Shown: piece after piece, positions 16,282 through 23,941 of the stretch
Position numbering within the stretch: position 1 is the first letter of the stretch
How the letters are laid out: every line of letters begins with the position of its first letter
Origin: Ramlibacter monticola
GTDB taxonomy: Bacteria > Pseudomonadota > Gammaproteobacteria > Burkholderiales > Burkholderiaceae_C
NCBI RefSeq assembly: GCF_016722785.1
Contig: NZ_JAEQNE010000001.1
Location: forward strand, 744,001-808,000
Direction of reading: 5' to 3'
DNA: 64,000 nt
Notes under the pieces: model-generated
What the model was told of the DNA's origin: nothing
The model's database searches: none
Seen by the model: the letters and a program-made list of their open reading frames with translations, nothing else
Position numbers and translations under genes: made by a program

Positions 16282-16659
16282 ATGGACGCACCGCTTTCTT
16301 CCAGTGAATGGATCGTGCGGGTTTGCCTCTTCGCCTTCGCGGCGATCGGCATGTTCGGCGGTTGCGTGCAGATGCTGCTCGGACAGCCTGATACGACCGC
16401 GCGACTGGACAACGTTCACCGCTTCATGGCGGGCATCTACCTCTCGATGGGCGTGATCTGCGCCTGGGCCGCCGTCACCGTGCGGCAGCAGGGCACGCTG
16501 GTTTACCTGATCGCAGCCGGCGTCTTCGTGGCGGGCTGCGGGCGGCTACTGTCCATGAGCAAGGTGGGCCTGCCAGAGCCTCGTGGAGTGTGGCTTGGCT
16601 ACCTCGCCCCGGAATTGGTGCTGCCCTGGGTGCTGGCCGCTGCGCAAGCGAGCCGCTAG
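16282..16659 (+). CDS. DUF4345-family membrane protein
   Basis: The 125-residue protein has four predicted membrane helices (WIVRVCLFAFAAIGMFGG, FMAGIYLSMGVICAWAAVTV, LVYLIAAGVFVAGCGRLLS, YLAPELVLPWVLAAAQ), with the NVHRFMAGIYL and GRLLSM motifs of DUF4345. Its role is unknown. ATG at 16282 has GGAGG 5 nt upstream. A strong palindrome follows directly after the stop codon. Confidence 0.8.
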   Translation: MDAPLSSSEWIVRVCLFAFAAIGMFGGCVQMLLGQPDTTARLDNVHRFMAGIYLSMGVICAWAAVTVRQQGTLVYLIAAGVFVAGCGRLLSMSKVGLPEPRGVWLGYLAPELVLPWVLAAAQASR

Positions 16660-16660
16660 A

Positions 16661-16677
16661 GCGTACCCGGGGTACGC
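16661..16677 (+). terminator. Palindrome after the DUF4345 gene, possible terminator stem
   Basis: GCGTACCC and GGGTACGC flank a single G, beginning two bases after the stop codon. No T-run follows, so it could equally be a protein-binding palindrome. Confidence 0.35.
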
Positions 16678-16859
16678 ACGCCAGGGCGCCCGGCAGTATC
16701 AAACCACCTTTCGCCAACCGGTTCGAACGAGACTGCAATGCCGTTCGCTCACAACTAGGCGATCGGGCGAAGCTCTAGGCACCGGAAAAGCTGGCGATCA
16801 CCAGCGGGAACGACAGCGTCGAGGAGGCGCACAGGATGCGATGTAAGACATTCCTGAAC

Positions 16860-16885
16860 GGCTGCACGTTCTGGCCGAGAGCGGC
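16860..16885 (+). repeat. Dispersed short repeat, copy 4
   Basis: The sequence is ggctgcacgttctggccgag followed by agcgg. It matches copy 3 with a short insertion after ggctgc. Confidence 0.5.
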
Positions 16886-17170
16886 GCTCAAGTAGACCTG
16901 CCGTCTGGTGGCACAGTCGACAGGCCCGCTTGCCGACGGTCACTTGCACGCTTGGCGCCAGCTGGGCCCCGCCCATTCCTGCAACGCGGTACAGCTGCGG
17001 CGAGCGTGTGCGTTCGCACGCCGCGCCCTCGGACTGGTTTCCGGCCTCTCACCCACATCGGCACCTTGGTGCCGCCATTCCAGAACTCTCGTTGCTTTCT
17101 GCTGCGGGGAAATCACGCCACATTAGCGTAACAACATGCTTCCGGATTGCCATGGAAGGAATGCATACTC

Positions 17171-17404
17171 ATGTGCTCTCCCTTGCAAAACACTGCCACG
17201 GACTTCGCCCTGAACGAATGGGCCAATGCGCACAGCAGCCTCCTCATCGAGGAGGCGAAGCTGGTCGATCTCTGTCGCCGGCTGACGGTCTTCGAGATCG
17301 GTCCCGATGAATTGACGAGTCAGCGTGAGCGGGTCGCCTCGTTGCGTGAGCTTTCCGAGGTGCTCTACGCGCGGGTGATGACCTGGCTGCAAGGACCCAC
17401 CTAA
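17171..17404 (+). CDS. Small hypothetical protein
   Basis: The 77-residue product begins MCSPLQNTATDFALNEWANA and continues with LLIEEAKLVDLCRRLTVFEI and LRELSEVLYARVMTWLQG, giving regular amphipathic helices. GGAAGGA lies about 12 nt before the ATG; a TTG 24 nt upstream is also possible. No family was recognised, but amino-acid composition and helix pattern look coding. Confidence 0.5.
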   Translation: MCSPLQNTATDFALNEWANAHSSLLIEEAKLVDLCRRLTVFEIGPDELTSQRERVASLRELSEVLYARVMTWLQGPT

Positions 17405-17819
17405 GACGCAGAAGCGCCGGCCTTCGGGCAGGGAATCCGCTCGTCGCGCAGTACCCTTCCGCTCGATCACGTTCGAAGTCGTCGAGTCACCAGCGGTATA
17501 CGGAAACCTCGCCGTCTTGATTGGCGACCTCGCATCGATGCCCATGGGTCCGCTGGTGCCCGGCACCTGGTCGACACACCGGCGGCGAAAGGCATTCTGC
17601 ACTTCAGGGCCGCCGAAGGAATGGCCCTCGGTCCCGACGGGGAGGTGACCTTCCCTATCAACGAGGGCCATATGGAGGAGTGCGCGCGGGTCAGACTCCT
17701 TGCCGAGCGAAGAGGGACTCCGCACCGAAGCGGGCGGCGAGGCGCCAAAACGGCCTGAGCCTGCGCTTCCGGGTCGCCACGGCTCGCCGGGCAGGCAAGC
17801 CGCGATGCTGGCTTACGTG
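17405..17819. other. Gap without a convincing gene
   Basis: A plus-strand frame around 17580-17740 (MALGPDGEVTFPINEGHMEE) looks faintly coding but has no usable start and no family match. It may be a decayed gene. Confidence 0.35.
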
Positions 17820-18125
17820 TCAGCGCGTTCCTGCGGCCTCGCGCGCCGACAGGCATTCCACCGTGACTCCGAGCAGGACCCACACCGTGCAAGGTACCGT
17901 GACCATTAGCGGCAGGAACGACAGGCAGATCTCGTCTGCCGTTCCGCGCCAGTTCAGCACGCAGCGAGAAAGCACGCCGGCGCCGGCACCGACCAGAAGG
18001 GCGGCGGCCGTGACCGCATAGCGGCGCAGGCGCAAAGCCGGCATCTCGTCTGCGGTCGCGCGCTGAAACAAGGCGGAGGCCGCGAGGGCGAGCAGCAGGT
18101 TCCAGAACAAAAGGGCCAGAAGCAT
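17820..18125 (-). CDS. Small membrane protein, unknown function
   Basis: The 101-residue protein has three predicted membrane helices (MLLALLFWNLLLALAASALF, YAVTAAALLVGAGAGVLS, CLSFLPLMVTVPCTVWVLLG) joined by short charged loops. AGGAG lies 8 nt before the ATG at 18125, which supports the gene strongly. No family was recognised and there is no neighbour on the strand. Confidence 0.65.
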   Translation of the reverse strand: MLLALLFWNLLLALAASALFQRATADEMPALRLRRYAVTAAALLVGAGAGVLSRCVLNWRGTADEICLSFLPLMVTVPCTVWVLLGVTVECLSAREAAGTR

Positions 18126-18699
18126 TTCGAGACTCCTGGATCAGCGTGGCCGAATACCGGGCCTGGGTCGCAGCGACCCCGCCGTCCCCAAAGCCGGGTC
18201 AATTTCCCCGGACCCCAACCACCCGCGCCTGCGAAATCCGCGGTACATCTTTATCAGTCCTTCCCCTGAAGCGCGCATGCTGCGTGCAGCGTTGGTGCGC
18301 ACCGCGGCGCCCCTTCGCAGCTGTCTGCCAAGCGGCGGCGAGACACACAGTCCCTGTTAGTGGAAGGAGCCATTCAAGAAGCAGGCCAATGCGGCCGGAC
18401 GCCGAATTCCTCCCGGGCGCAGCGTGCTGCCGTGTCTTGTCCAGGGCCCTAGCCTCAGGGGCCGACGGGATCTCGGTGCGGATGGCGGCCGTGAATCAGC
18501 GGTCGGCCGGAATCCGGATTGCGGCTGGGGCTCCTGCGGCGACTTGTCGGAATCCCACTGGCCTCGCGACAGCAGCAGGTACTCGTTCAGGGGAGAAGTG
18601 CACGACATCGCGACGCAGTCACGATCGACTGAGCGCTGAGCGAGTTTGAAGGAATCGGTCCGTGTTGGGAGCGTCCGGTCGTGCGCCGCGGATCACCGT
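18126..18699. other. Gap without a convincing gene
   Basis: About 570 bases without recognisable proteins or RNAs; only short overlapping frames on both strands. Confidence 0.4.
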
Positions 18700-19191
18700 T
18701 CAAGACCTTGCGAGCAAGTACCCATGCCGCAGCGTGGCCTTCCCGCGCCGCGCCGTTGTGGCTTGTCGCGCGCGCGCATCACGTGCGCACTCCCACGAGG
18801 AGGCTGCCGCCAAAAATTCCACCCGGAACCGTTTCAGCTTTCGGAGGTCGCTGTGGAACCGGCTCAAGGCGCGCAGGACGCGTCGCAAGGAGAGCCGCTG
18901 AACGCACCCCGGGTGGGCAAGGGCCAGGTCGGCGCGCACGCGAAGGCGCGCGCACCGAAGCCGGTAGGCCTGACATTTCGGATGGTCTTGCACCCGGTCC
19001 AGTTCGCGCTCGATCAGCGCCGCGATGCGCGCCACCTCGGAGGCAGCGCACAGGACATCCCGGCAGGCGTCTGCCCGGTGACGATAGGCGTGCACCCACG
19101 CGAGCACCCGATACGCGCCCGTGAGTACGAGAAGCGCGATCAAGGCCAATTCACCTGCGTACTCGGCCAACCAGGACTGCATGATTTCCAT
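18700..19191 (-). CDS. Hypothetical protein with one N-terminal membrane helix
   Basis: The 163-residue product has one membrane helix near the N-terminus (GELALIALLVLTGAYRVLAW) followed by a basic, cysteine-containing helical region (RADACRDVLCAASEVARIAA, RVQDHPKCQAYRLRCARLRV). The layout is of a membrane-anchored cytoplasmic protein. ATG at 19191 has AAGGAG about 15 nt upstream, somewhat far. No family was recognised. Confidence 0.5.
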   Translation of the reverse strand: MEIMQSWLAEYAGELALIALLVLTGAYRVLAWVHAYRHRADACRDVLCAASEVARIAALIERELDRVQDHPKCQAYRLRCARLRVRADLALAHPGCVQRLSLRRVLRALSRFHSDLRKLKRFRVEFLAAASSWECARDARARQATTARRGKATLRHGYLLARS

Positions 19192-19399
19192 CACGTTTTC
19201 CCAACTCCTTGGGCAGACACGCGCCTGCCGGACAGGCTATTTCTACCCGGCCAAGTCCCAACATCCAAGGCACCATCGTGCCCATGCATACCCCTCAGAG
19301 TGCCGCCGTCAACATCCACGATGCAAGGACCGGAGGGCTGCGTTCATCGAGGGATTGATGTCCGGTTCTCCGAATGGGCCGCTGATGGCCGACGCCAGC

Positions 19400-20005
19400 C
19401 TAAATGTCGATCTGCTCTGAGATCTCCAGCGCATCGTCAATTTCGATCCAGAGATACCTGACCGTGCTCTCGAGTTTGCAATGTCCCAAGAGTAGCTGTA
19501 TAGCGCGAATGTTCTTCGTTCGCTTGTAGATCAGCGTCGCCTTGGTTCTGCGCAGCGAGTTTGTCCCGTACCGGCTCGGGTCCAGCCCGATGCATCCGAC
19601 CCACCCTTTCACGATTCGGGCGTACTGCCTCAATGATAAGTGGGTGCCCTTCGCTCTACCTGGAAAGAGGCAGTCGCCTGACCGCAACTGGGCGCCGGAA
19701 ACCCACGCCGCCACGGCGTCACGACTCGCCTCAGTGACCTCGAACTGCACCGGCCTGCGCGTCTTCTGCTGCATGACTATTGCACGAGGTGCCACCGCGC
19801 TGCCTAAGAAGACGTCGCGAACCCTTAGAGAAACAAGATCGCAGCCCCGCAGCTTGCTATCGAGCGCCAAATTGAACAGCGCCAGGTCCCGCGCCTTTCC
19901 GGCGAGTTGGAGACGAATCCGAATGGACCATATCTCTCTCGGCTTCAACGGCGGCTTCTGACCAAGCAGTCGCCCCTTGTTCCACGGGATGTGTTGAGTG
20001 CGCAT
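19400..20005 (-). CDS. Tyrosine-type site-specific recombinase
   Basis: The 201-residue protein matches a compact integrase family that starts with PWNKGRLLGQKPPLKPREIW and lacks a separate core-binding domain. Catalytic features are ARDLALFNLALDSKLRGCDL (first Arg), YGTNSLRRTKATLIYKRTKN (box II Arg), LLLGHCKLESTVRYL (His and the nucleophilic Tyr). In relatives box II usually reads YGTHTMRRTK, so the histidine is asparagine here, which may weaken activity. Length is normal for the family. ATG at 20005 has AAAGGG upstream. The divergent XRE regulator starts 116 nt away, and the pair probably marks a mobile or formerly mobile segment. Confidence 0.88.
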   Translation of the reverse strand: MRTQHIPWNKGRLLGQKPPLKPREIWSIRIRLQLAGKARDLALFNLALDSKLRGCDLVSLRVRDVFLGSAVAPRAIVMQQKTRRPVQFEVTEASRDAVAAWVSGAQLRSGDCLFPGRAKGTHLSLRQYARIVKGWVGCIGLDPSRYGTNSLRRTKATLIYKRTKNIRAIQLLLGHCKLESTVRYLWIEIDDALEISEQIDI

Positions 20006-20121
20006 GGCAGCCCTTTCCGAAAAGGCACACCATGCCGGGCGGATAACGCTATCCCTCCCCTCCAGGGAAGGTTACGCCCGCTTTGTTTGTGGAGTAGCGG
20101 GTCGGTCTATCATATGATTGG

Positions 20122-20571
20122 ATGATGCCGAACATAGCCATCGTCCTAAAGTCCGAGATCTCTCGCATCGCGCGTAAGGAAGCAAGGAGCGAAACCGAGG
20201 ACTTCAAAAGAGCCTCGGCTCAATATCGAACGCATATTGCCGCCTTGCGCCGCCGCATTGATGGGTTGGAGCGCGAGGTAAAGAGAGCGACGAAGATGTC
20301 GTCGAAACCGGCGTCTGCTGATCCGGCGGGCGATTTGGCCGCTGTGCACCGCCGGTTCAGCGCAGCACGCTTGGCAGCGACTCGAAAGAAGCTCGGGCTT
20401 TCAGCGGCTGATTTTGGAGCATTAGTCGGAGTTACCGGCCAATCGATCTACAAATGGGAATCTGGCGAAGCTCGACCCCGCGCTAGGCAATTGGAGGCAA
20501 TCGCCTCGATCCGGGGAATCGGCAAGCGCGAAACAGCGGCGAGGCTCGAGGCGCTTCGCGCCGCCAAATAG
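20122..20571 (+). CDS. XRE-family DNA-binding protein with N-terminal coiled coil
   Basis: The 149-residue protein has an N-terminal helical part (VLKSEISRIARKEARSET, YRTHIAALRRRIDGLEREVK) that looks like a coiled coil. A Cro/C1-type helix-turn-helix follows at about residues 90-135 (ATRKKLGLSAADFGALVGVT, GQSIYKWESGEARPRARQLE). It probably dimerises through the coiled coil. Two ATGs stand in tandem at 20122 and 20125 without a good ribosome-binding site. It lies divergent from the recombinase gene, which it might regulate. Confidence 0.8.
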   Translation: MMPNIAIVLKSEISRIARKEARSETEDFKRASAQYRTHIAALRRRIDGLEREVKRATKMSSKPASADPAGDLAAVHRRFSAARLAATRKKLGLSAADFGALVGVTGQSIYKWESGEARPRARQLEAIASIRGIGKRETAARLEALRAAK

Positions 20572-20687
20572 GCGCAACGTACACTTACGAGACCAGCGCG
20601 GCCGGACGGCGGGCACACACTGGCGTTCCCTTGTTCTCGTGCAACCAGCTGCGGTGAGTTACCCTATTGCAGTGCTGCTCAAGGTCA

Positions 20688-21049
20688 CCTTCGGAACCTG
20701 GCCCTCCGTGCTGCCGCAGGCCAAGGGCGGCCGCTTGCGCGTGCTGGCCGTCAGCACGCGTGAGCGCTCCCCGCTGGTGCCTGACGTGGCCGGGATGCGC
20801 GAGGCGGGACTGCCCGACTACGACCTCGAGTTCTGGTACGGAATGTTCGTGTCGGTCGGCACGCCTGCGGCCATCGTGAGGAAGATCCACGAAGCCACGA
20901 CGACGGCCATGAAGCAGCCGTCGGTGAAGGCAATCCTCGCGCGCGAGGGCACCGAGGTGTCGCTCTCGCGCTCGCCGGAGGACTTCCAGAAGTTCCTCGT
21001 GGACGTCGGCAGATTCTGGGTGGATCTGGGGCGGAGTGCCAAAGTATAG
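20688..21049 (+). pseudogene. TctC/Bug-type receptor, C-terminal remnant
   Basis: The frame carries the second lobe of a tripartite tricarboxylate transporter receptor: FGTWPSVLPQAKGGRLRVLA, STRERSPLVPDVAGMREAGL, FWYGMFVSVGTPAAIVRKIH and a normal C-terminus. The signal peptide and first lobe are absent, so no export or binding is expected. A TTC-loop hairpin follows the stop codon. Confidence 0.8.
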
Positions 21050-21074
21050 GTGGAGTAGAGCGGCCCCTCGCGTG

Positions 21075-21091
21075 CGCGCCCTTCGGGCGCG
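21075..21091 (+). terminator. Hairpin after the TctC remnant, likely terminator
   Basis: CGCGCCC and GGGCGCG flank a 3-nt loop (ttc), a perfect 7-bp GC stem 25 nt after the stop codon. There is no T-run after it, so efficiency is uncertain. Confidence 0.45.
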
Positions 21092-21159
21092 AGTCCTCCA
21101 TTGCGCAACCGGCTCCCAAGCGCAATACTGCACGGGGCCGCACGACCGGAGGCGCGCAG

Positions 21160-21945
21160 ATGCTGAAATTCCTTATAGTGGCGCTCGCCATGTCACTGAC
21201 CTCCGCCTGCGCCACCCCTCCCCCCGTCACCGACGCCGTCCGTTCGGAGCTTGCCCCTTCGGGCAAGCTGCGCGCCGGCATGAACCTCGGAAATGCACTG
21301 TTCACGCAGAAGGATCCCGCCAATGGCGCGTTGCGTGGTGTCAGCGTCGACCTGATGCGTGAGCTCGGCTCCCGGCTGGGCGTGCCCGTGGAGTTCGTGG
21401 TCTACGAGACGCCGGGCCAGGTTGCGGACGCGGCGGAGTCGGGCGCATGGGACGTCGCCGTGCTGGCCATCGAGCAGGCGCGGGCGCGCACCATCGCCTT
21501 TTCGCCAGCGATGACGGAGATCGAAGCGACGTACGTCGTGCACAAGGATTCGCCGCTGCGCGCGGCCGCGCAGGTCGACGGCGCCGGCGTGCGCATCGCA
21601 GCGTCCGAAAAGGCGGGGTACGAGCTGTACCTGACGCGCACCGTGCGCAATGCGATCCTGATCCGGCCGAAGGGCTTCCCGGCAGCCGTCGAACTGTTCA
21701 ATGCCAGGGGCGCCGATGCACTCGCCGCTCTGAAGCCGCAGTTGCTCGAATCGATGGCAATGCTGCCGGAAGCGCGAATGGTCGAAGGCAACTTCATGAT
21801 CGTCAACCACGGCCTCGGCACGCCGCGCAATCGACCGACGGCCGCGGCCTACCTGCAAGCCTTCGTGACCGACCTGGTGGCGTCCGGCTTCATAGCGCGT
21901 TCCATTGCAGCCAGCGGCGTGCAAGGCCTGGCGGCGGTGAAATAG
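21160..21945 (+). CDS. Periplasmic substrate-binding protein (SBP_bac_3 type), lipoprotein
   Basis: The 261-residue protein has a lipoprotein signal (MLKFLIVALAMSLTSAC, Cys17). A type II periplasmic binding fold follows: LAPSGKLRAGMNLGNALF, GVSVDLMRELGSRLGVPVEF, WDVAVLAIEQARARTIAFSP and EATYVVHKDSPL. Such proteins bind amino acids or small polar solutes for an ABC importer, but no permease or ATPase gene lies nearby. ATG at 21160 has GGAGG 6 nt upstream. A solute-binding protein of the same general type lies at the right edge of the window. Confidence 0.85.
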   Translation: MLKFLIVALAMSLTSACATPPPVTDAVRSELAPSGKLRAGMNLGNALFTQKDPANGALRGVSVDLMRELGSRLGVPVEFVVYETPGQVADAAESGAWDVAVLAIEQARARTIAFSPAMTEIEATYVVHKDSPLRAAAQVDGAGVRIAASEKAGYELYLTRTVRNAILIRPKGFPAAVELFNARGADALAALKPQLLESMAMLPEARMVEGNFMIVNHGLGTPRNRPTAAAYLQAFVTDLVASGFIARSIAASGVQGLAAVK

Positions 21946-22000
21946 TCCCGCGGCACGCGCAGCGGCACCGGTCCACTCAGGACGCGCCGCTTCCGGTGCA

Positions 22001-22030
22001 ACGGCCGGTGTTGGCCGACTCCTGCCGTTG
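22001..22030 (+). repeat. Dispersed short repeat, copy 5
   Basis: The sequence is acggccggtgttggccgact followed by cctgccgttg, a less exact copy in the gap after the binding-protein gene. Confidence 0.45.
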
Positions 22031-22112
22031 TCTTCTACAGAACGTGGGACTGCACTCGAGAGGCACCAAGCATCAAGAAAGGCGGATCGCCGCTTGCGTG
22101 AGCGGTCAGGCG

Positions 22113-22685
22113 TCACCTGGGGTGTCCCGATGTTGCAAGGCACTTCTCAAGCTCCTGGGTTGTCCCGCCGTGAACGAGGAGACCGATCCCCAAGAACTGC
22201 CACCTTGCATAGACGATGTCATCGCGCAGTTGCCCGCACTCGTTGCCCCGGCCGAGCCCCTCAGTGTCGCGCACCATAATCAAGCGCTCCAGCAACTGCG
22301 CCCGCCTCGCCCCTTGCAATGAGGCGCGCTCGTCTATGGCGGCGCGTAGCTGCTTCTTCGTATCGGTATATGGCTTCGCCAGCACAAAGAATAGGGGCCA
22401 CTGCGGCGTGGAGCCTGGTGCGCTATCAAACTCCTCGAACATCGCTTCGTAAGCTCCCCACTGCCTCATGAGGCCTGCAGGGCGGACCAGCACCTTGACG
22501 TCGTAGGTCTGCTCCAACTGCTTGACCATGAGCGGTGGTGGCTCCCATGGCGTGCTGGAAGCATCGCGCTGATCTAGCAGATAGATGAAGTGAGATGGTA
22601 GGCTCTCTTTTCGACCCAGCAACACGACGCCCGCGATTGCGGCAGCGATCGCGACGCCAAGGCCAAGCAATGTTCTCGCCTTCAT
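22113..22685 (-). CDS. Hypothetical membrane-anchored or exported protein
   Basis: The 190-residue protein starts MKARTLLGLGVAIAAAIAGV, a basic n-region and hydrophobic stretch that serves as signal or anchor. The rest is soluble, with PSHFIYLLDQRDASSTPWEP, LVRPAGLMRQWGAYEAMFEE and WPLFFVLAKPYTDTKKQLRA. No family was recognised. ATG at 22685 was chosen because the hydrophobic segment follows it directly. Confidence 0.55.
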   Translation of the reverse strand: MKARTLLGLGVAIAAAIAGVVLLGRKESLPSHFIYLLDQRDASSTPWEPPPLMVKQLEQTYDVKVLVRPAGLMRQWGAYEAMFEEFDSAPGSTPQWPLFFVLAKPYTDTKKQLRAAIDERASLQGARRAQLLERLIMVRDTEGLGRGNECGQLRDDIVYARWQFLGIGLLVHGGTTQELEKCLATSGHPR

Positions 22686-22762
22686 CGAGGGGTCCGGTTT
22701 TGCGGCATGACTGACCACAGTAAACCACGGCTGTTCCTGTGACGAGCAGCTCGCCGGTCTTG

Positions 22763-23269
22763 CTACCACTTACGCCAGCACCCATTTCTGATGCACTCCA
22801 GCGCCTTCAGATCGACCGTAGGGTGAGGGACTCGGCCGGTTATGGCCGAATGCGGATCATGAACACCGCCCAGGTCACGGCCGGAGGGTGCGACAGCAAT
22901 TGATGGCGATGACGGGAGTGGCCCGCCGGAAAGCCGCATGAATCCCATGCAGCATGCAAGGTTCAGGCTCGAATCCCAGTTCTTGAGGCACTCCGCCATG
23001 AATTTCTCGCGCTCGGTGACCTTCTTGTGTTCGGCCGCGGCGTAGCAGGACTTCATCACATGGTTTTGGTGCTTCCTCCCGTCGGACAGGCAGGTGGACA
23101 CGAACTTGTTGCTGTCCTGTCCCTTCAATGCCTCGGCGTTGCAGGTGGTCATCAGCTCCTGGTGCGGTGTCGGCTCCTTCTTGTCTGTCGCCTGAGCGCC
23201 GACGGCGATCACGGCCCCGCGGGGACAGGCAAGCCGGCTGGACTGCCGCAGTTGAGGGAGGTCAACCAA
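22763..23269 (-). CDS. PsiF-repeat protein with altered ends
   Basis: Codons covering 23185-22979 hold two PsiF repeats (PHQELMTTCNAEALKGQDSN, HVMKSCYAAAEHKKVTEREK) ending FMAECLKNW, with the regularly spaced cysteines of phosphate-starvation-inducible PsiF proteins. Upstream only the end of a signal peptide is recognisable (AVIAVGAQA) and the only starts are TTG at 23269 or an internal GTG. Downstream the frame runs on through unrelated sequence that contains dispersed-repeat copy 6, where family members normally stop. Both ends therefore look damaged and the gene may be non-functional. Confidence 0.6.
   Translation of the reverse strand: MVDLPQLRQSSRLACPRGAVIAVGAQATDKKEPTPHQELMTTCNAEALKGQDSNKFVSTCLSDGRKHQNHVMKSCYAAAEHKKVTEREKFMAECLKNWDSSLNLACCMGFMRLSGGPLPSSPSIAVAPSGRDLGGVHDPHSAITGRVPHPTVDLKALECIRNGCWRKW
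22833..22856 (+). repeat. Dispersed short repeat, copy 6
   Basis: The sequence is cggccggttatggccgaatg followed by cgg. It lies at the abnormal 3' end of the PsiF gene, suggesting the repeat marks a junction. Confidence 0.5.
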
Positions 23270-23452
23270 GCGGGGCGGGTCAGGTGAGAGTCAGTCGTGC
23301 GGGCCGACACTGGCGGCGCGCGCGACGTCTTGCCGCGTCCGGCGTGAACTCCTGGCGCGCGCGGCTTCCCGGAGTGCGGGCGGTCCACCGGCCGTTCGGC
23401 GCGGCCGGGCGCTCTTGCTGCCCGTGCTCCTGGTTCGAACGGGAGGGCGATC

Positions 23453-23941
23453 GTGCCGAAACCGCAACGCATGCCGAACACACTCATTGCGCGCTGGCCG
23501 CGCCTCGCGCCGCGAGCGGCCGCAGTGCTGCTGGCCCTGGTGACGGGCGCCGCCTGCTCCGCCCTCGACGGCGCTCCCTCCGACTTTCCTGCGGCCAGGG
23601 TCCAGCGCACCGCCGCCAACACTTCAGAGGGCGTGGCCTATGCCGACGTCAGCCGCACGCTCAAGTCCGGCACCGTGGTGCACGAGTTCGTGGACGCGAC
23701 CGGTGCAGTGTTCGCACTGTCCTGGTCGGGCCCCTTCAAGCCCGATCTCAAGCGCCTGCTGGGTCGCCACTTCGACCGCCTGCACGATGGCGCCGGAAAG
23801 CGCCAAGCCAACCGCTCCAGCGTGGACATCCAGGCCAGCGACTTCGTCGTGCAGTCCGGCGGCCACATGGGCGCCTTCGAAGGCCGCGCCTGGCTGCCGT
23901 CCCGGCTGCCGGCCGGGTTCGACACGCAGGAGATGAAATGA
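23453..23941 (+). CDS. DUF2844-domain exported protein
   Basis: The 162-residue protein has an N-terminal signal (PRAAAVLLALVTGAACSALD) and the DUF2844 core: YADVSRTLKSGTVVHEFVDA, AVFALSWSGPFKPDLKRLLG, VVQSGGHMGAFEGRAWLPSR. The family occurs in Burkholderiales almost always beside a DUF3443 gene. GTG at 23453 was chosen because GGGAGG sits 6 nt upstream; an ATG at 23471 is the alternative. Its TGA overlaps the ATG of the DUF3443 gene (ATGA), indicating translational coupling. The function of the pair is unknown. Confidence 0.85.
   Translation: MPKPQRMPNTLIARWPRLAPRAAAVLLALVTGAACSALDGAPSDFPAARVQRTAANTSEGVAYADVSRTLKSGTVVHEFVDATGAVFALSWSGPFKPDLKRLLGRHFDRLHDGAGKRQANRSSVDIQASDFVVQSGGHMGAFEGRAWLPSRLPAGFDTQEMK

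Larger units (their letters stand above)
16660..17170. other. Gap without a convincing gene
   Basis: About 500 non-coding bases holding a palindrome at the left end and repeat copy 4. No frame shows family similarity. Confidence 0.4.

Noticed and set aside
17580..17740. Short plus-strand frame with GPDGEVTFPINEGHMEE
   Set aside because: Looks faintly coding, but has no start with a ribosome-binding site and no family match, so it was left within a gap description.
19357..19368. 12-base match gatgtccggttc shared with 49243-49254 as a second repeat family
   Set aside because: Too short, only two copies, and flanks differ; likely chance.
22950..23000. tRNA-like stretch (ggctcgaatccc) near 22970
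   Set aside because: The neighbouring arms do not pair into a cloverleaf and the bases lie inside the PsiF coding region.
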